Origin: Actinomycetaceae bacterium TAE3-ERU4
GTDB lineage: Bacteria; Actinomycetota; Actinomycetes; Actinomycetales; Actinomycetaceae
Length of the DNA stretch: 64,000 nucleotides
Reading direction: 5' to 3'
NCBI GenBank assembly: GCA_019218365.1
Contig: JAHUUJ010000003.1
Location: forward strand, 1 to 64,000
Part shown: piece after piece, positions 39,892-48,917 of the stretch
Layout: every line of letters begins with the position of its first letter
How positions within the stretch are numbered: position 1 is the first letter of the stretch
Position numbers and translations under genes: made by a program
The notes under the pieces: model-generated
Told to the model about the DNA's origin: nothing
The model's input: only the letters and a program-made list of their open reading frames with translations
Databases searched by the model: none

Positions 39892-40353
39892 TTAGATAGC
39901 GGCGTTAAAGCCAAGTTGTCGCCATGCTTCATATAGTCCTATAGAAGCTGAATTGGCGAGGTTAAGTGAACGTACCCCGGGAAGCATCGGAATGCGGACT
40001 CGTGAAGTTACACGCGGATGAGACATTACTTCTTCCGGTAGCCCGGTAGGTTCAGGACCGAATAATAGTCCATCTCCATCGGCATACTGAATGTCAGTGT
40101 GGAAGGTCTCGGCTTGTCCTGTAAATGCCCAAATGCTACCTGGAATATCAGCAAGAGCATCTTCCAGATTCGGATGTACTTTTACGTGAGCAAGATCGTG
40201 GTAGTCTAGCCCGGCTCTACGCAGTTTTGAATCTTCCATTTCAAAACATAGCGGCTCGACTAGATGGAGCATAGAACCGGTGCAGGCAGAGAGGCGAATT
40301 GCATTTCCGGTGTTTCCAGCAATCCTTGGTTCAAAAAAAATTACGTGAAGCAT
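39892..40353 (-). CDS. trmL: tRNA (cytidine/uridine-2'-O)-methyltransferase TrmL
   Basis: This 153-residue SPOUT-fold enzyme methylates the wobble ribose of tRNA-Leu. Visible motifs are FFEPRIAGNTGNAIRLSACTG near the N-terminus, LLFGPEPTGLPEEV and RSLNLANSASIGLYEAWRQ, where the SAM-binding knot forms. I chose the ATG at 40353 (MLHVIFFEP), the normal family start; five residues fewer than the longest reading. Length is normal. Confidence 0.92.
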   Translation of the reverse strand: MLHVIFFEPRIAGNTGNAIRLSACTGSMLHLVEPLCFEMEDSKLRRAGLDYHDLAHVKVHPNLEDALADIPGSIWAFTGQAETFHTDIQYADGDGLLFGPEPTGLPEEVMSHPRVTSRVRIPMLPGVRSLNLANSASIGLYEAWRQLGFNAAI

Positions 40354-40387
40354 AAGCCTATTTTGCACCTATCTGTGGAAGAAAGTC

Positions 40388-40918
40388 TTATTGCTGGTAC
40401 TCGACTGTTAATGTGGCGCGAGCAATGGTGTGGAAAAGAGCATTGAAAGAAACCACTGTAGGGGTAGCTTCGTCATCTAGTTCTAAGGTTGGTACATCCA
40501 GCGCATGTACAGCAAAAATATATCTGTGAGGGCGATCTCCTGCGGGAGGGTTAGGCCCGTAATATGCGGCTTGTCCGTTATCACCAGGATTATGGAAAGC
40601 TGCTCCTTCAAGCTCTAAATCTGAGCTTCCTGCTCCGCGGGGCAGACTTGTTGTTTCAGAGCTTAAATCTTGAATACACCAGTGCCAAAAACCTGCTGGG
40701 GTGGGAGCATCGGGATCGAAACATGTAACGAGGAAAGACTCAGTTTCTGCGGGAAATCCTTGCCAATTTAGAGCGGGGGAGAGGTTGCCTCCATTAGCAA
40801 CAAAATCTTCTGGCATTTTTTCGCCGGGACAAATATCGGGGGAAGTTAGTTCAAAAGAGGGAACTCGTGGAAGAAGCGCGTATGGCTCCGGGGCTAAGGG
40901 ACGGTCTTGTAAGTTCAT
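40388..40918 (-). CDS. PEBP-family (YbhB/YbcL, Raf-kinase-inhibitor-like) protein
   Basis: The 176-residue protein has the phosphatidylethanolamine-binding-protein motif FDPDAPTPAGFWHWCI and GPNPPAGDRPHRYIFAVHAL. Bacterial members are small cytosolic proteins of uncertain function. The ATG follows AAGGAGAAGAA. A 34-nt gap separates it from trmL, so the two may share a transcript. Confidence 0.9.
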   Translation of the reverse strand: MNLQDRPLAPEPYALLPRVPSFELTSPDICPGEKMPEDFVANGGNLSPALNWQGFPAETESFLVTCFDPDAPTPAGFWHWCIQDLSSETTSLPRGAGSSDLELEGAAFHNPGDNGQAAYYGPNPPAGDRPHRYIFAVHALDVPTLELDDEATPTVVSFNALFHTIARATLTVEYQQ

Positions 40919-41170
40919 TTCTTCTCCTTAAACTCGGTAATTTAGATACTACCAAAACTGTTCTTAAATGAGGCTCATTATTGAGATTTTTAGGAAAAAT
41001 ATTTTCTCTCATAAAGGCTGAAAGAAAATAGAACAGTAGCTAAAAGAAATGGGTATAAATCTTCTTGAATTAGAATCACAACGTTGAGATTATTCATTAC
41101 GTGTTGGGGGCTTAATTTTTTCTGCTGTGCGTTACTCTATATAGGGTCGTAGAAAAACAGGAGAAACGTC

Positions 41171-41797
41171 GTGGCTAAGCTCTATTTCCGTTACGGGGCT
41201 ATGAATTCGGGAAAATCAACCGCTTTGCTTCAGGCTGCCTATAACTATGAAGAACGTGGGCAGAGAGTTGCATTAGCTAAGCCACAGATTGACTCCAAAG
41301 GTGAATCCACAATTATTTCTCGTTTGGGCGTGAGCCGTGAGGTTGATTTTCTAATTTCTCCCCAAGACGATGTATTTGAACTATTTTCTATGAAAATGAG
41401 GGGAGATGATCCCAATGCCTTACTTTCTCATTTGGAAGTTCCTCCGGTAGCGGCGTTATTGGTTGATGAGGCTCAGTTTTTAGCTCCATCTCAGATAGAT
41501 TCACTGATGATGATTGCACTCAAACTCAACGTTCCCGTATTGGCTTATGGCATTCGTACTGATTTTCAGACTGTGGCTTTCCCCGGCGCGCGGCGTCTGT
41601 TGGAAATTTCCCATTCTTTGGAAGAGCTAAAGACAATTTGTCGCTGTGGCAAAAAAGCAATTTTTAACGGACGTAAAGTTGGTGATGAATTTGTATTCAG
41701 TGGTGACCAGGTTGCGATAGATGGGGTGGCAGTCACCTATGAATCCTTGTGCGGAGAATGTTATTTGCAAGAATCTGGTGGAAGATTAGCGCCATGA
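41171..41797 (+). CDS. tdk: Thymidine kinase
   Basis: This 208-residue enzyme salvages thymidine. It has the P-loop GAMNSGKST at residues 9-17, the VDEAQFL segment and two zinc-binding Cys pairs (CRCGKKA, CGECYL). The start is GTG with ACAGGAGAAA upstream, and a TACTCT/TATATA -10-like region lies about 30 nt before it. The stop forms an ATGA overlap with the SNF2 helicase gene, so the two are translationally coupled. The 252-nt region upstream holds no gene. Confidence 0.93.
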   Translation: MAKLYFRYGAMNSGKSTALLQAAYNYEERGQRVALAKPQIDSKGESTIISRLGVSREVDFLISPQDDVFELFSMKMRGDDPNALLSHLEVPPVAALLVDEAQFLAPSQIDSLMMIALKLNVPVLAYGIRTDFQTVAFPGARRLLEISHSLEELKTICRCGKKAIFNGRKVGDEFVFSGDQVAIDGVAVTYESLCGECYLQESGGRLAP

Positions 41798-44700
41798 AAG
41801 GCAGGGAGTTGCCTGTATTGGAGATTCCCACTTGGTCTAGAAGGATTCTTTCTGCACTCGATGATGAGGGTTTTGCAGCAAAGTTTTCCTGGTCAGTATT
41901 GACACAGGCGAAAATTAGTCTTAGTGCTGGGCGAGTTCTTAGTATGCGAGTTGTTTCCGACCCTGATGCATCGCACCTTAAGATACGTTCAGATCAGCTG
42001 GGAAGCGGTAAATTAGTTGTTTGTTCTTTAGAAATTTATCCGAACGCTACAATCTATTCACAATGCACCTGCCGAGTACATAGACAGTGCGCTCACGGTG
42101 CTGCAATGGTGATGATTTTGCAAAATCAGGCTAGGACTGAAGCAAAAGGAGATTGGCAGTCAATATTCTCTGCGATTACTAGCCAGAGACAATCACAGAG
42201 CAAATGTGATGCGGCACGAAAACTTGCAATTTATCTTAGACAGACAGATGCCGGGATAACTTTAGAACCCCTTTTACTTATGGGGAATGTGATTCGACCC
42301 GGACGAGTTTCATGGGCTGATTTACGAGAACAGCTGTCCGGAAAAAGCGAATATGATTTAACTCAGTTGCGTCTTCTTGTGTCCTTGGCGGATATGGCCC
42401 AATCCGTTGGATTTAAATACGGTGCTGGGCTTTCTCTCGAAATGCTTCGTTCCGGTGTTGAAAAACGTTTTCAAGATTGTCTGGAAACAGGAATCAGAAT
42501 TTTCGATTCTCTAGGAGAGCTAACTTACAGCAAACAAAAAGCTAGATTAGTCTTACAGGTTGATGATGAGTTGTCATTGTCTAAAGAAAGTAAGGAATCT
42601 TCTTTAAAACATGGTGACTATAATGCGGGAATGGGGCTTTTGGTATCGCTTAAGGCGCTAGCTTCAACGGGGGAAAATCCGCACTTAGAGGTAGTTTTTC
42701 CTTTAGCTATTGACTACACAAAACGTATTCTTTATTTCCTTTCTAATGATGATGAGTGGAGTCCTGCGCAGACGTTACTAAAAAAATCTCTAGTAATTCC
42801 TGCGGAAGAAGTATTTGATTTCGAACTTTATTTATTACGGAATCTTCCCGCTCTCGAGATAATCTCATCGACAGGCTGGCAGCTTAGCGACAAACTTGAA
42901 TGGGGGTGGGGAATTTTCCCAGTTTATTCTTCGCGACGATTCCCTGAGAAGAATGATGAAGAAGCAACTGGAATTCCAGAATTTATATCTTTCAAGCGTT
43001 TGTGTGGGATTCGTCAAGATTTGCGTCCAAACCTAGACTTGACACATGAAGAACTGGAAATGTCTCGCCATCTTTTGAGGGAGTTACTCCAAGAATCTGA
43101 ACTTAGCATCTCCGAAGCGGGGGATATTCTTAACTATAATTTTTCTCTTTCTGAAATATTTTCTGTATTTCCCTTACTTAGGGAGAGCGTGGAAAAAAGA
43201 GGCGAGCATTTAGTCATTGATGAAAGGCTTAATGAATTCCGTTTTATAACAACTGAGCCTGAAATTAAAGTAAATCTTGATAATTCAGACAATGATTGGT
43301 TTAAGTTAAGAATATCTGTTTTTATTGCAGGCGAGGAAATATCGGTAAAAGAGCTTATTAAAGCACTTACTGTCGGTCAAAAATACTATAGATCACCGGG
43401 CGGAAAAGTAATTAATCTAATGATTAATTCCCTTTCGCGTTTACGCCTTGCTGTGGAAGAGGCGCAGGAGTTAAAAGAAAAAGATTCTTTAGCTGGCATT
43501 TATAAAATTAACCGCTATCAGATTAGTCTCTTAGAAGATATCGAAGAAGTACTTTCTTCGGATGACGAGGCAGAACTGTGGCGACAAAAGCTTAAAAACA
43601 TGACTTCGGGTGATTTAGCTCCACAGATAGTCTGCGAGTTTCCGCTGAGAGAATATCAGCTTACGGGATATCGCTGGCTATATGGGCTGGCTAGTCGAGG
43701 ATTCGGTGGTGTTTTAGCTGATGATATGGGACTAGGGAAGACCTTACAAGTGCTTTCTTTAGTTGCTTCTCTAAGTAAAGATAACAAAATGCCAGTGTTA
43801 GTGATTTCCCCAACTTCGTTGCTGGGGGTGTGGCATGGCGAAGCACTGAAATTTTTCCCACATCTGAGAGTAAAAGTACTTAATCGAACAGAGAAAAAGA
43901 GTCCTCAGGACTACCGGAATCTAGAAGATTTTGATTTGATTGTGACTTCGTATGCGCTTTCGCGTATTGAGTCGGAATATCACAGTAATTTTGGTTATTC
44001 GGGCATTATTTTGGATGAAGCTCAAGCTGTTAAAAATCCGCAAGCTGCCGTGCACAGAGCGATTAAACATATGCAGGCAGGATGGAAAATTGCCATTACC
44101 GGAACTCCTGTTGAAAATTCAGTAATGGATATTTGGGCAATTATGCAGATAGTCTGTCCCGGTTTATTACCGCGGCAGAAAGTATTTTATGCTCGTTATG
44201 GACGTGCAATAGACCAAGAACATGATTCTCAGGTTGTGGAAGATTTGTTAAAACGGGTACGACCATTTCTCCTGCGGAGAAGTAAGGAAATGGTTGCTGC
44301 GGATTTGCCAGATAAGACAGAGCAGATAATAACAATTCCACTTTCTTCTCGGCACAAACGCATTTATGACCGTTATTTGGCACGTGAACGGCAACGAATT
44401 TTGGGGCTGATAGGTGATGTAAAAGCAAATCGTTTCCAGATTTTAAGCGCTTTAACTAAGTTAAGGCAACTTGCTTTAGATCCAGCTTTGCTAGATGCTG
44501 ATGAATATGATGAGGTTGGTTCAGAAAAGATTGAATTCTTAATATCTGAACTTGCCTCCCTTATTCAACGGGGACATAAAATCCTAGTTTTTTCCCAGTT
44601 TACAAGTTTTTTGAAGCGGGTAAGTGCACGGTTAGAAAAAGAATCTATATCTCATGCGTACATGGATGGGACAACAAGTAATCGTAATCAGATAATTACC

Positions 44701-45039
44701 GATTTCCGTGAGGGTAATAAGAGAGTTTTTTTGATTTCTCTTAAAGCCGGGGGAACGGGATTAACACTAACTGAAGCAGATTATGTATTTTTGTTAGATC
44801 CTTGGTGGAATCCCGCTGCTGAAGCGCAGGCGGTAGATCGTGCACACAGAATTGGACAGACTAAAAAAGTAAATGTTTATCGACTTATTTCGGCCGATAC
44901 CATTGAAGAGAGCGTGCAAGTGTTGCAACTACGTAAGAAAGAAGTTATTTCTGCAATCACTGATGGGGTAAGCACAGAAAATCCAAATAATTCTGGATCG
45001 ACGTTAAACGCAACAGATATTGAACAGTTACTTTCTTAG
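41794..45039 (+). CDS. SNF2/SWI2-family helicase with SWIM zinc finger
   Basis: The 1081-residue protein has an N-terminal SWIM zinc finger (CTCRVHRQCAHG, residues about 90-101), a long bacterial SNF2-associated region, and the ATPase core: DDMGLGKTLQ (Walker A), LDEAQAVKNP (Walker B) and the helicase C-terminal motif with LDPWWNPAAEAQAVDRAHRIGQ. It likely remodels protein-DNA or RNA-polymerase complexes (RapA/HepA-like). I chose the ATG at 41794, coupled to tdk through ATGA. It ends in a 4-bp TTAG overlap with the convergent transporter gene. Confidence 0.92.
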   Translation: MKGRELPVLEIPTWSRRILSALDDEGFAAKFSWSVLTQAKISLSAGRVLSMRVVSDPDASHLKIRSDQLGSGKLVVCSLEIYPNATIYSQCTCRVHRQCAHGAAMVMILQNQARTEAKGDWQSIFSAITSQRQSQSKCDAARKLAIYLRQTDAGITLEPLLLMGNVIRPGRVSWADLREQLSGKSEYDLTQLRLLVSLADMAQSVGFKYGAGLSLEMLRSGVEKRFQDCLETGIRIFDSLGELTYSKQKARLVLQVDDELSLSKESKESSLKHGDYNAGMGLLVSLKALASTGENPHLEVVFPLAIDYTKRILYFLSNDDEWSPAQTLLKKSLVIPAEEVFDFELYLLRNLPALEIISSTGWQLSDKLEWGWGIFPVYSSRRFPEKNDEEATGIPEFISFKRLCGIRQDLRPNLDLTHEELEMSRHLLRELLQESELSISEAGDILNYNFSLSEIFSVFPLLRESVEKRGEHLVIDERLNEFRFITTEPEIKVNLDNSDNDWFKLRISVFIAGEEISVKELIKALTVGQKYYRSPGGKVINLMINSLSRLRLAVEEAQELKEKDSLAGIYKINRYQISLLEDIEEVLSSDDEAELWRQKLKNMTSGDLAPQIVCEFPLREYQLTGYRWLYGLASRGFGGVLADDMGLGKTLQVLSLVASLSKDNKMPVLVISPTSLLGVWHGEALKFFPHLRVKVLNRTEKKSPQDYRNLEDFDLIVTSYALSRIESEYHSNFGYSGIILDEAQAVKNPQAAVHRAIKHMQAGWKIAITGTPVENSVMDIWAIMQIVCPGLLPRQKVFYARYGRAIDQEHDSQVVEDLLKRVRPFLLRRSKEMVAADLPDKTEQIITIPLSSRHKRIYDRYLARERQRILGLIGDVKANRFQILSALTKLRQLALDPALLDADEYDEVGSEKIEFLISELASLIQRGHKILVFSQFTSFLKRVSARLEKESISHAYMDGTTSNRNQIITDFREGNKRVFLISLKAGGTGLTLTEADYVFLLDPWWNPAAEAQAVDRAHRIGQTKKVNVYRLISADTIEESVQVLQLRKKEVISAITDGVSTENPNNSGSTLNATDIEQLLS

Positions 45040-46271
45040 TTTTCGTTTAGAGGAACAATTAGGGTTTTCTTTCGTTCTTTCCTCATTGCTGTCACATGTT
45101 TGACGGAGGGAAGAGCCCCAATTAGGGGAGGATCTATTTGTCTAAGATCTGCGTAGACGGCCCAAATTACTGCTACTAGAGGAATTACAATAATTGCTCC
45201 CAAGAGTCCAGCTAGAAAAGTTCCGGCAGTGACTAATAGACCTACTACCATGGGATGAAGGCTTACTTGGTGAGCCATAATTAGTGGCTGAAGAACTTGC
45301 CCTTCTATCTGTCCAATGAGGAAAATTCCAATTCCGACTATTAGTGCCAGGATGGGACCTTTCGTGGCGAGTGCAACCACCATTGCCACGCTCATTGAAA
45401 TTGGTGCGCCGATTAGAGGAACAAAAGCGCCAATTAGCACGATAACCGACAGCGGGGTCGCCAGGGGGATATCCAAGATAGTTAGGAAAATTAAGACGAG
45501 TAGCGCATCTGAGGCTGCGATAATCATAGTTCCTCTGGCATATCCAGCGAAAGTATCCCAACCCACCGAAGCCGCATGATGAGTTTTAGTGCGATACCGT
45601 GCTGGGATTTGGTTTAGGAACCACCGCCACATTTCAGAGCCTGAAGTCAGAGTAAAAACTGATACAAATATGGCCACTGCAACCACAGTTAGTCCCAAAC
45701 CAACACTAGCTGCGTTGGAAATAATTCTGCCGGCAACTTCTCCCGAGTGTTCGGATATGAATTGTAAGTATTCGTACTCTTTATTTTGGACCCAGTTTCC
45801 CAGTTCGGAAACCTTGACATAACGATTTATAAAAGGACGATCTAAATAATCAATAATTTGGTTTATTCCGAACCCGAATTGGGCAACTAAACTTGTAAGT
45901 GTTCCCGCTACAGAAGTGATTACATATGTGAAAAGACCGACTATTATTCCAAAGAAGCCAAGAATTGTTATTGCGGTAGCTAGTGCTCGGGGAAGGAATT
46001 TATCCAACAGATTAACTATAGGATTGAGAATCGAAGTAAAAAGCAGAGCAAGAAAAATCGCAAAAAATACTTCTTGGAGCTGGATAATTGAATTAACCAT
46101 CCAGCTAAGAGCAACAAAAATTCCTACTAATAGCCATGAACCGATTCCAGTTTTAATTAGCCAAGCGGGAAGATAAGGGGAGAGAAGAAAATCACGTTTT
46201 GTTCCTGAAGGAGTGGGTTTTCCCCTTTGTAGCGATTTTCTACGTGGTTTGCGGTAGCTATTTTGGCGCAT
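45036..46271 (-). CDS. AI-2E-family transporter
   Basis: The 411-residue membrane protein has about eight membrane segments, including the repeated hydrophobic pair LIVGIGIFLIGQIEGQVLQPLIM typical of the AI-2E (UPF0118/TqsA) family, after a basic cytoplasmic N-terminus (KPRRKSLQRGKP). Substrate unknown; family members export autoinducer-2 or ions. RBS GGGGAACAGG before the ATG. Convergent with the helicase gene. Confidence 0.88.
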   Translation of the reverse strand: MRQNSYRKPRRKSLQRGKPTPSGTKRDFLLSPYLPAWLIKTGIGSWLLVGIFVALSWMVNSIIQLQEVFFAIFLALLFTSILNPIVNLLDKFLPRALATAITILGFFGIIVGLFTYVITSVAGTLTSLVAQFGFGINQIIDYLDRPFINRYVKVSELGNWVQNKEYEYLQFISEHSGEVAGRIISNAASVGLGLTVVAVAIFVSVFTLTSGSEMWRWFLNQIPARYRTKTHHAASVGWDTFAGYARGTMIIAASDALLVLIFLTILDIPLATPLSVIVLIGAFVPLIGAPISMSVAMVVALATKGPILALIVGIGIFLIGQIEGQVLQPLIMAHQVSLHPMVVGLLVTAGTFLAGLLGAIIVIPLVAVIWAVYADLRQIDPPLIGALPSVKHVTAMRKERKKTLIVPLNEN

Positions 46272-46419
46272 CCTGTTCCCCTGAATCGTTGCCTTTACCT
46301 AGGGTTAGGGTATCTGCACTTGTTTCTTCTTTTGTTTTTGGCGCGCCGATTATGCTGCGTTTTGCGTTTTCTTTTTGTCGTGTTATTCTCTTTCAGTCGA
46401 AACTGCTACGACATCCACT

Positions 46420-46507
46420 GCGCGGGTGGCGGAATAGGCAGACGCGCTAGCTTGAGGTGCTAGTTCCCACATATTCGGGAGTGGGGGTTCAAGTCCCCCT
46501 CCGCGCA
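46420..46507 (+). tRNA. tRNA-Leu (anticodon GAG)
   Basis: This 88-nt cloverleaf has a 7-bp acceptor stem (GCGCGGG / TCCGCGC), an anticodon stem CTAGC/GCTAG with loop TTGAGGT (anticodon GAG at 46454-46456, Leu codons CUC and CUU), a long class II variable arm, a T arm GGGGG-TTCAAGT-CCCCC and discriminator A. The CCA end is not encoded. A strong terminator follows. Confidence 0.95.
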
Positions 46508-46511
46508 CAGT

Positions 46512-46541
46512 AGAGGCAGACCTATGGGTCTGCCTCTTTTG
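46512..46541 (+). terminator. terminator of the tRNA-Leu(GAG) gene
   Basis: An 11-bp stem AGAGGCAGACC / GGTCTGCCTCT with a 4-nt loop and four T residues, 5 nt after the tRNA. Confidence 0.93.
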
Positions 46542-46607
46542 CTTATGATTCCTTTCACTTATGCTTTTATCTTCTTTCTTTTGTTATTTGTTTAAGTAAG
46601 TATCGGG

Positions 46608-46613
46608 TAGTCT
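46608..46613 (+). promoter_or_regulatory. -10 hexamer TAGTCT, leaderless GNAT-MazG gene
   Basis: TAGTCT, 6 nt (TTAGGC), then the ATG at 46620. No ribosome site. Confidence 0.55.
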
Positions 46614-46619
46614 TTAGGC

Positions 46620-47681
46620 ATGTGTATTGAATTAAAAGGTGAGGGTATAACACTTCGTCGAACTTCTTCTGAAGATATTGAGGAAATTGCCAAAGCTTGT
46701 TCAGATTCGCGCGTTGCTAGATGGGTTACAACTCCGTGGCCGTATTCTTTTGAAGATGCGAAATGGTTTGTAAATAGTTATCTTGATTCCCTACCTCCGG
46801 GAAGTCTATCTTTGGGTATTTATCTTCCTGAATCACCAACTTTGGTGGGCGTGGTTGATTTGCGTCGGCAAGGGAAAATGGAAGGTGAATTTGGGTGCTG
46901 GATGCTCCCTGCATTTACCGGACGGGGGATTATGCGTAAAGCAATCAAAATGGTTGCACAATACGCTTTTGAGGAGCTTGGTCTTAGCCGGTTAATTTGG
47001 CGTGCTGAAGTTGGAAATTGGGCCTCTCGCAAGGTTGCATGGGCATGCGGTTTTAAATATGAGGGAGTAGCTAGGGGAGCAATATTCCCTAACGCCTATT
47101 TACTTGCCCAAGAAGAAGGAGCATCCAATCGTGATTTATGGGTGCTTTCATTACTGTCCGGTGAATCAATGGAACCTAAGGAAAAATGGTGCGGTCCTTT
47201 AGAAGGGCAACTAGGTGACATTCGTCTCCCTGATTTTAATCGTCCTGAAGATTTAGTACGTCAGTTCCATGAGGTTTATGATTGTCCAATTCTTGATGCT
47301 CCAACTTTGGATACGCCGCGTTTAGGAATGAGAATGGATCTTATTTTGGAAGAGGTTCATGAGTTGGTTGGCGCGGTACTCGGGACGCAATCCCGTCAAA
47401 TTATGGAAGAAGCCTGGCGTAAAGCTAAGGAAAAAGACTCTTCTGAACGTAATCTAGTCGAATGTGCAGACGCCTTAGCTGACATCATATATGTTGTTTA
47501 TGGGATGGCTTTGGAAACTGGAATATCTCTTCCTGCGGTACTTTCTCAAGTACAAGCTTCCAATATGTCTAAGCTAGATGCGGATGGAAGTGTAATTAAG
47601 CGGGAAGATGGAAAGGTTCTAAAGGGGCCTAATTTCTTCCGCCCACAGGTTGCAAAGATTCTTGGTATAGACCACGAATAA
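46620..47681 (+). CDS. GNAT acetyltransferase fused to a MazG/PRA-PH-like pyrophosphohydrolase
   Basis: The 353-residue protein has an N-terminal RimJ-like GNAT domain (residues about 1-180; acetyl-CoA loop CWMLPAFTGRGIMRKA) and a C-terminal all-alpha NTP pyrophosphohydrolase domain (about 205-350). The latter has the metal motif EEVHEL near residue 245 and ECADALADIIY at about 281-291. The two are joined in one frame without a stop. It could couple protein or metabolite acetylation to nucleotide clean-up; the substrate of either part is unknown. It has its own promoter. Confidence 0.83.
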   Translation: MCIELKGEGITLRRTSSEDIEEIAKACSDSRVARWVTTPWPYSFEDAKWFVNSYLDSLPPGSLSLGIYLPESPTLVGVVDLRRQGKMEGEFGCWMLPAFTGRGIMRKAIKMVAQYAFEELGLSRLIWRAEVGNWASRKVAWACGFKYEGVARGAIFPNAYLLAQEEGASNRDLWVLSLLSGESMEPKEKWCGPLEGQLGDIRLPDFNRPEDLVRQFHEVYDCPILDAPTLDTPRLGMRMDLILEEVHELVGAVLGTQSRQIMEEAWRKAKEKDSSERNLVECADALADIIYVVYGMALETGISLPAVLSQVQASNMSKLDADGSVIKREDGKVLKGPNFFRPQVAKILGIDHE

Positions 47682-47732
47682 AGCTTTTTCGTGGCACAAT
47701 AGTGCAAGGTTTATTACTCCGAAAGGTAACTC

Positions 47733-48827
47733 ATGGCACGTGTAGTAGTAATTGGTGGTGGCTACGGAGGCATCACCGTAGCCGGTGGTCTTGATGACAT
47801 CGCCGAGGTCACTTTGGTAGAACAAAAAGATCAGTTTGTTCACCATGCAGCAGCGCTTCGCGCAGCGGTTGATGAGGTTTGGTCGCAGTCTATTTTCATG
47901 CCCTATACTCGCCTTTTGCGTAACGGTCATGTAGTTAATGCTCCGGCTATGGGCGTTGAGGGAAATAAAGTCTATGTTGCGGGACATGACCCTATTGAGG
48001 CTGACTATATTGTCTTAGCAACAGGTTCCACTTATCCCTATCCAGCTAAGCATATGGTTTCTCGTGCGGCTGTAGCGCAGGCTCGTTTGGAACAAACTCG
48101 CGCTAACCTTAAGCATGCGCAAAAAGTGTTACTAGTAGGTGTGGGAACTGTAGGGATTGAATTTGCAGGAGAGCTTTCTTCTGCTTATCCCGACTTGGAA
48201 ATTATTATGGTCGAGGACGCCGATCAGATTCTTTCTACTCATGATTACACCGATGAACTACGAGAAATTATTCTTAAGCAGCTTGAAGAGCGAAACATTA
48301 AGGTAATTACAGGTTCTCCATTGGGGTATAACCCGCCTATTGATATGGGTGCACTATCTCGTTTCCAGGTAGAAACCCGAGACGGCGTGAAGATTGAAGC
48401 TGATATGTGGTTCCAGTGCTATGGTTCCCAGACTGCTTCAGGTTACCTTTCTCATGAGTATTCGGATGTTCTTCGTCCAAATGGGCAGATTTGTGTAGAT
48501 AAATACATGCGTGTGCAGGGGCGCGAGAATGTGTATGCGGTTGGTGACATTACGAATGTTGATGAGTCTAAGCGCGCTGATGCGGCTCGTGCGCACGCAC
48601 GGGTAGTTGTTGCTAATATTCGTGATCAGATTGAGGGGCGTTCTCCTTCCACTACTTACAGCGCCGGTAAGGAATGGGTAATTCTTCCTCTTGGTCCCGA
48701 TGGGGGAGCCTCTCAATTAGTAGAGCCAGATGGCTCGGTTCGTATTGTTGGGGCTGAAGAAACTGCTCAGATTAAGGGAACTGACTTAATGGTTTCAATG
48801 ATTCGTTCACAGTTGCGTTTGCCGTAG
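47733..48827 (+). CDS. FAD-dependent NAD(P)H oxidoreductase (NDH-2/FSP1-like)
   Basis: The 364-residue flavoprotein starts with the FAD-binding motif VVVIGGGYGGITVAGGL, has the NAD-binding VLLVGVGTVGIEFAGEL, the second FAD motif VYAVGDITNV, and a DDR-type segment. The lack of a redox disulfide and the general pattern match small type II NADH dehydrogenase or FSP1-like quinone reductases. The ATG follows CGAAAGGTAAC. A terminator follows after about 40 nt. Confidence 0.85.
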   Translation: MARVVVIGGGYGGITVAGGLDDIAEVTLVEQKDQFVHHAAALRAAVDEVWSQSIFMPYTRLLRNGHVVNAPAMGVEGNKVYVAGHDPIEADYIVLATGSTYPYPAKHMVSRAAVAQARLEQTRANLKHAQKVLLVGVGTVGIEFAGELSSAYPDLEIIMVEDADQILSTHDYTDELREIILKQLEERNIKVITGSPLGYNPPIDMGALSRFQVETRDGVKIEADMWFQCYGSQTASGYLSHEYSDVLRPNGQICVDKYMRVQGRENVYAVGDITNVDESKRADAARAHARVVVANIRDQIEGRSPSTTYSAGKEWVILPLGPDGGASQLVEPDGSVRIVGAEETAQIKGTDLMVSMIRSQLRLP

Positions 48828-48864
48828 AAACAAGTAGCGTCTAATAGGCGCAGAATTGTTACCA

Positions 48865-48900
48865 AACGGGACTAAGGATATCTCTCCTTAGTCCCGTTTT
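48865..48900 (+). terminator. terminator of the oxidoreductase gene
   Basis: A 14-bp stem AACGGGACTAAGGA / TCCTTAGTCCCGTT with a 6-nt loop, followed by T residues, only 5 nt before the -10 box of the next gene. Confidence 0.9.
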
Positions 48901-48905
48901 CGGGT

Positions 48906-48911
48906 TACCCT
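48906..48911 (+). promoter_or_regulatory. -10 hexamer TACCCT, leaderless acidic-protein gene
   Basis: TACCCT, 6 nt, then the ATG at 48918. It is packed right behind the terminator, so any -35 lies inside the terminator hairpin. Confidence 0.5.
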
Positions 48912-48917
48912 TTATCT

